Origin: Halomonas sp.
GTDB taxonomy: Bacteria > Pseudomonadota > Gammaproteobacteria > Pseudomonadales > Halomonadaceae
Assembly: GCF_017515565.1 (NCBI RefSeq)
Contig: NZ_JAFWFN010000073.1
Location: 1 to 64,000, forward strand
Direction: 5' to 3'
Length of the DNA stretch: 64,000 nucleotides
Shown piece by piece: positions 61,070 to 64,000 of this stretch; the first letter of the stretch is position 1, and every line of letters begins with the position of its first letter. The notes below the pieces were generated by a model. The model saw only the letters and a program-made list of their open reading frames with translations, was not told the origin of the DNA and did not search any database. The position numbers and the translations under genes are program-made.

Positions 61070-64000
61070 TCAAGCGGCTTCGACAGCGATGGTCTTCGAG
61101 CGACCTTCACGTAGCTCCTTCAGCAACGTCTCACGGCGCTCGTTGGCTTTCTCGGCAGCGGCTTCGCGGACTGGCCCGAAGCCACGAATCTCTTCCGGCA
61201 ACTTGGACAGCGCCAAGGCAGTGGCGTGATTCGTGCCATCAAGACGAGCCACTAACTCATCAATCAACTGCTCGTAGTCCGCCAATAGGGCGCGGTCAAG
61301 CTTCCGATCAGCGCTGAAGCGAAACGGGTCCAGCGCCGTGTTACGCAAACCGCGCATCTTTGCCAGCGCGCCCATTGCTTTCAGTACCCAGGGGCCGAAG
61401 CGGCGCTTCACAGGACGCCCCTGCGCATCTTTACGGCCACTCAGAAGCGGCGGTGCCAAGTGGAACCTTAGCTGGTAATCACCCGAAAATGTCGCTCTGA
61501 CCTCCTCCAGGAAATCACTCTGGGTGTAGAGCCGCGCTACTTCGTACTCATCTTTATACGCCATCAAGCGATAAAGCTGATGCGCGACGGCTTCACTCAA
61601 TGAGTCGCCACCGTTTAACGCGGCCTCTGCGTCACGCACTTTCGTCACCTGGGTGACATAACGCTCAGCCAAAGCACGGTTCTGATAACTCTCCAGATGG
61701 CGGCTATTACGCGCGACCACGTCGTCCAGCGTGGCATTCGCGGAGAGTGGCATCGTATCCAAGTGCTGCTGAAGGTAGTCGGGCTCTACCGCTGCCAAGC
61801 GGCCCCAGGCAAATGCCTGACGGTTCTTTTCCACGGCGACGCCGTTAAGCTCCAAGGCACGCTGTAGCGCAGGCTCAGAAAGCGGCACTAGCCCCTGCTG
61901 CCACGCAAACCCCAGCATCATCATATTGGAAAATACGGTATCGCCTAGCAGCTGTTCCGCCAGGCGATTGGCATCCAGAGACGCGAAGCGTTCATCTCCT
62001 ACCGCTTCACGCAGCATGTTAAGGCGCTTGCCGGGCTGCATATCTGCATCGCGAAAAAGGACATAATCCGCCGTGGCTAGCTCAGCTAGATTCGCCACGA
62101 TACGGGTGGTCGGCTGGAGTACGTTCAGAGCTTTTTGCGAACTGGCCACGACCATGTCACAAGCGATCATCGCATCGGCCTGCCCCGCTTCGATACGTAC
62201 CTGATTAAGCTCGCTGGGCTGAGATGCCAGTCGGACATAGCTCAGTACCGCCCCGCCTTTTTGAGCAAACCCCATGAAGTCGAGCACACTGGAGCCTTTG
62301 CCTTCCAGGTGCGCTGCCATGGTGATCAGCTGCCCAACGGTCACCACGCCTGTGCCGCCCACTCCCCCCACCAGAAGGTCATAAGGGGCCTTCAACGGGG
62401 CAAAGGCAGGGGTAGGCAAATGCGATATACGTTTCCAAAAGGCGTTATTGGCAGCGACCCCTTGGCCTTTGCGCAGCTCGCCCCCCTCTACCGTGACAAA
62501 GCTAGGGCAAAAGCCGCTGACACAGGACATATCCTTGTTACAAGATGATTGATCGATTTTGCGCTTGCGGCCTAACTCGGTTTCGCGGGGCACCACCGAT
62601 AAACAGTTGGACTGTACAGAGCAGTCGCCGCAGCCTTCGCAAACATGATGGTTAATGAACACTCGGCGGGCTGGGTCTTCCATCAAACCACGTTTGCGCC
62701 GACGGCGTTTTTCAGCCGCGCATGCCTGGTCATAAATCAACACGGTGCAGCCGGGAATCTCGCGCAGCTCACGCTGCAAGATATCCATCTCTTCGCGGCC
62801 GTGAAAGGTAACTCCCTTAGGGAATTCCTTTTCATGCCCACGGTACTTCTCCGGTTCATCACTGACCACCATCACCCGGCGAACGCCTTCATCCAGCGAT
62901 TGCCGGGCAATCATGGGCACGTTGATTTGCCCGTCCACGGGCTGACCACCCGTCATGGCGACGGCGTCGTTGAATAGAATTTTGTAGGTAATATTAACGT
63001 TGGCAGCCACAGCCTGGCGCACCGCCATGGAGCCCGAGTGAAACCAGGTGCCTTCGCCTAAGTTCTGGAAAATATGACCGTTGCCGGTGAAGCGGCTCTT
63101 GCCCACCCAGTTAACGCCTTCGCCACCCATCTGAATTAACGATTCGGTGCTGCGATCCATCCACGAGGCCATAAAGTGGCAACCGATCCCCGCCAGGGCT
63201 TTGCTGCCTTCAGGCACTTTAGTCGAGCTGTTGTGTGGGCAACCGGAGCAGAAATATGGCATCCGACGTACACCGCCGAGCTCTTTAACGCCTGCTTGGC
63301 ACGCATCAACGGTTGCCAGCTTGTCGCTAAAATCTATGTTGAAAAAGCGCGCTAAACGCTCTGCAACAAAGCCTGCCAAGAGCCGCGGGCTTAGTTCTCC
63401 AACAAAGGGTATCAAGGGCTTGCCGGTTTCATCCTGCTTGCCCGTAATCAGCACCTCCCCTGGGTGGTCGGGTTCTGACATGTACTCTTTTAGCTGGCTT
63501 TCGATAATGCCGCGCTTCTCTTCAATGACCAGCACCTCGCGCTTGCCATGAATAAACTCAAGGATGCCGTGACGATGCAGTGGCCACACCATCCCTACTT
63601 TGTATATTTCGATGCCCAACTCACGCAGCTGAGCTTCATCGATGCCTAACAAACGCAGCGCTTCCAGCAGATCCAAATGGCCCTTGCCGGTGGTCACCAG
63701 GCCAAAGGTCGCCTGTTCCTGGGGAAATAGCCGCTGATCAATTGGGTTAGCCGCGGCAAACGCTTGAACGGCGGCCAGCTTGTGCTCAAGACGGGTCTCA
63801 AGCTGCGGTCCCGGCAAGTCGGGCCAGCGATAGTGCAGACCGCCTTCCGGCACATCGAATTCGGGCGTTACATATTCCGGTAACGGGGGCACGTCCACCG
63901 ACGCGCCACTCTCTACGGTTTCAGAAACCGCTTTGAAACCCACCCAGCAACCCGAGAAGCGTGAAAGTGCATAGCCCCACAGCCCAAAGCGTTCATATTC
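61070..64000 (-). CDS. Indolepyruvate ferredoxin oxidoreductase, fused alpha/gamma type (5' end outside window)
   Basis: About 976 residues are visible; the frame stays open to the right edge (YERFGLWGYALSRFSGCW), so the N-terminus lies beyond base 64000. It decarboxylates aryl pyruvates to arylacetyl-CoA with reduction of ferredoxin. Visible order: rest of the thiamine diphosphate domains (CSGCPHNSS, GEGVNWVGKSRFTGNGHIFQ); a 4Fe-4S cluster region (CEGCGDCSVQSNC); the gamma domain (VGGVGGTGVVTVGQLITMAAH); a long C-terminal domain. The fused form of about 1150 residues is common in proteobacteria. With paa and hmg genes nearby it could feed phenylpyruvate-derived phenylacetyl-CoA into the paa pathway. 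Confidence 0.92.
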   Translation of the reverse strand, partial: EYERFGLWGYALSRFSGCWVGFKAVSETVESGASVDVPPLPEYVTPEFDVPEGGLHYRWPDLPGPQLETRLEHKLAAVQAFAAANPIDQRLFPQEQATFGLVTTGKGHLDLLEALRLLGIDEAQLRELGIEIYKVGMVWPLHRHGILEFIHGKREVLVIEEKRGIIESQLKEYMSEPDHPGEVLITGKQDETGKPLIPFVGELSPRLLAGFVAERLARFFNIDFSDKLATVDACQAGVKELGGVRRMPYFCSGCPHNSSTKVPEGSKALAGIGCHFMASWMDRSTESLIQMGGEGVNWVGKSRFTGNGHIFQNLGEGTWFHSGSMAVRQAVAANVNITYKILFNDAVAMTGGQPVDGQINVPMIARQSLDEGVRRVMVVSDEPEKYRGHEKEFPKGVTFHGREEMDILQRELREIPGCTVLIYDQACAAEKRRRRKRGLMEDPARRVFINHHVCEGCGDCSVQSNCLSVVPRETELGRKRKIDQSSCNKDMSCVSGFCPSFVTVEGGELRKGQGVAANNAFWKRISHLPTPAFAPLKAPYDLLVGGVGGTGVVTVGQLITMAAHLEGKGSSVLDFMGFAQKGGAVLSYVRLASQPSELNQVRIEAGQADAMIACDMVVASSQKALNVLQPTTRIVANLAELATADYVLFRDADMQPGKRLNMLREAVGDERFASLDANRLAEQLLGDTVFSNMMMLGFAWQQGLVPLSEPALQRALELNGVAVEKNRQAFAWGRLAAVEPDYLQQHLDTMPLSANATLDDVVARNSRHLESYQNRALAERYVTQVTKVRDAEAALNGGDSLSEAVAHQLYRLMAYKDEYEVARLYTQSDFLEEVRATFSGDYQLRFHLAPPLLSGRKDAQGRPVKRRFGPWVLKAMGALAKMRGLRNTALDPFRFSADRKLDRALLADYEQLIDELVARLDGTNHATALALSKLPEEIRGFGPVREAAAEKANERRETLLKELREGRSKTIAVEAA

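Overview
The window looks like a chromosomal segment of a halophilic or marine gammaproteobacterium, most likely Halomonas or a close relative. That assignment is an inference from gene content: a BCCT osmolyte transporter, a phasin with a polyhydroxyalkanoate-type esterase, an ovothiol synthase, a membrane-bound urate oxidase and TRAP transporters, with gammaproteobacterial-type central enzymes. No rRNA or tRNA gene, insertion sequence, prophage or CRISPR array was recognised.

Left part (1-20 kb): after the tail of pyruvate dehydrogenase E2 comes a long, mostly minus-strand purine catabolic cluster. Read in pathway order it holds a urate permease (plus strand), cytochrome-linked urate oxidase PuuD, hydroxyisourate hydrolase UraH, allantoinase PuuE, ureidoglycine aminohydrolase AllE, ureidoglycolate lyase AllA, glyoxylate carboligase Gcl, hydroxypyruvate isomerase Hyi, tartronate semialdehyde reductase GlxR and glycerate 2-kinase GckA. 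The same run also contains pyruvate kinase and enolase, so the DNA encodes an almost unbroken route from urate to pyruvate. OHCU decarboxylase and the enzyme acting on allantoate are absent from the window. Two GntR regulators and one IclR regulator lie in the cluster. A palindrome resembling TTGTATACAA recurs upstream of at least five of its genes. A chemoreceptor and a putative urea/amide channel follow the permease.

Middle part (20-33 kb): mostly single genes of mixed function. They are an M1-like peptidase, a divergent ADP-ribosylglycohydrolase homologue, ovothiol synthase OvoA, an AT-rich NYN-domain protein, an orphan ATP-grasp protein, a phasin, an esterase, a BCCT transporter, a small secreted protein and a decayed GGDEF gene.

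Right part (33-64 kb): aromatic acid catabolism. A full phenylacetyl-CoA pathway is present (paaX; paaN-paaY; paaFGHIJK; paaABCDE; paaZ), followed by a TRAP transporter and a MarR regulator. Then comes an operon for a flavoprotein hydroxylase with a small partner protein, homogentisate dioxygenase, fumarylacetoacetase and maleylacetoacetate isomerase, which fits 3-hydroxyphenylacetate degradation through homogentisate. A Bcr/CflA exporter and a fused indolepyruvate ferredoxin oxidoreductase (running off the right edge) complete it; the latter could turn aryl pyruvates into arylacetyl-CoA.

A further feature is a set of 12-16 bp tandem repeats that sit on or just after stop codons at many loci, three of them sharing a core like TAGCTTTTAAAA. 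Decayed gene ends (a GGDEF domain, a TRAP permease C-terminus) show local deletion history.
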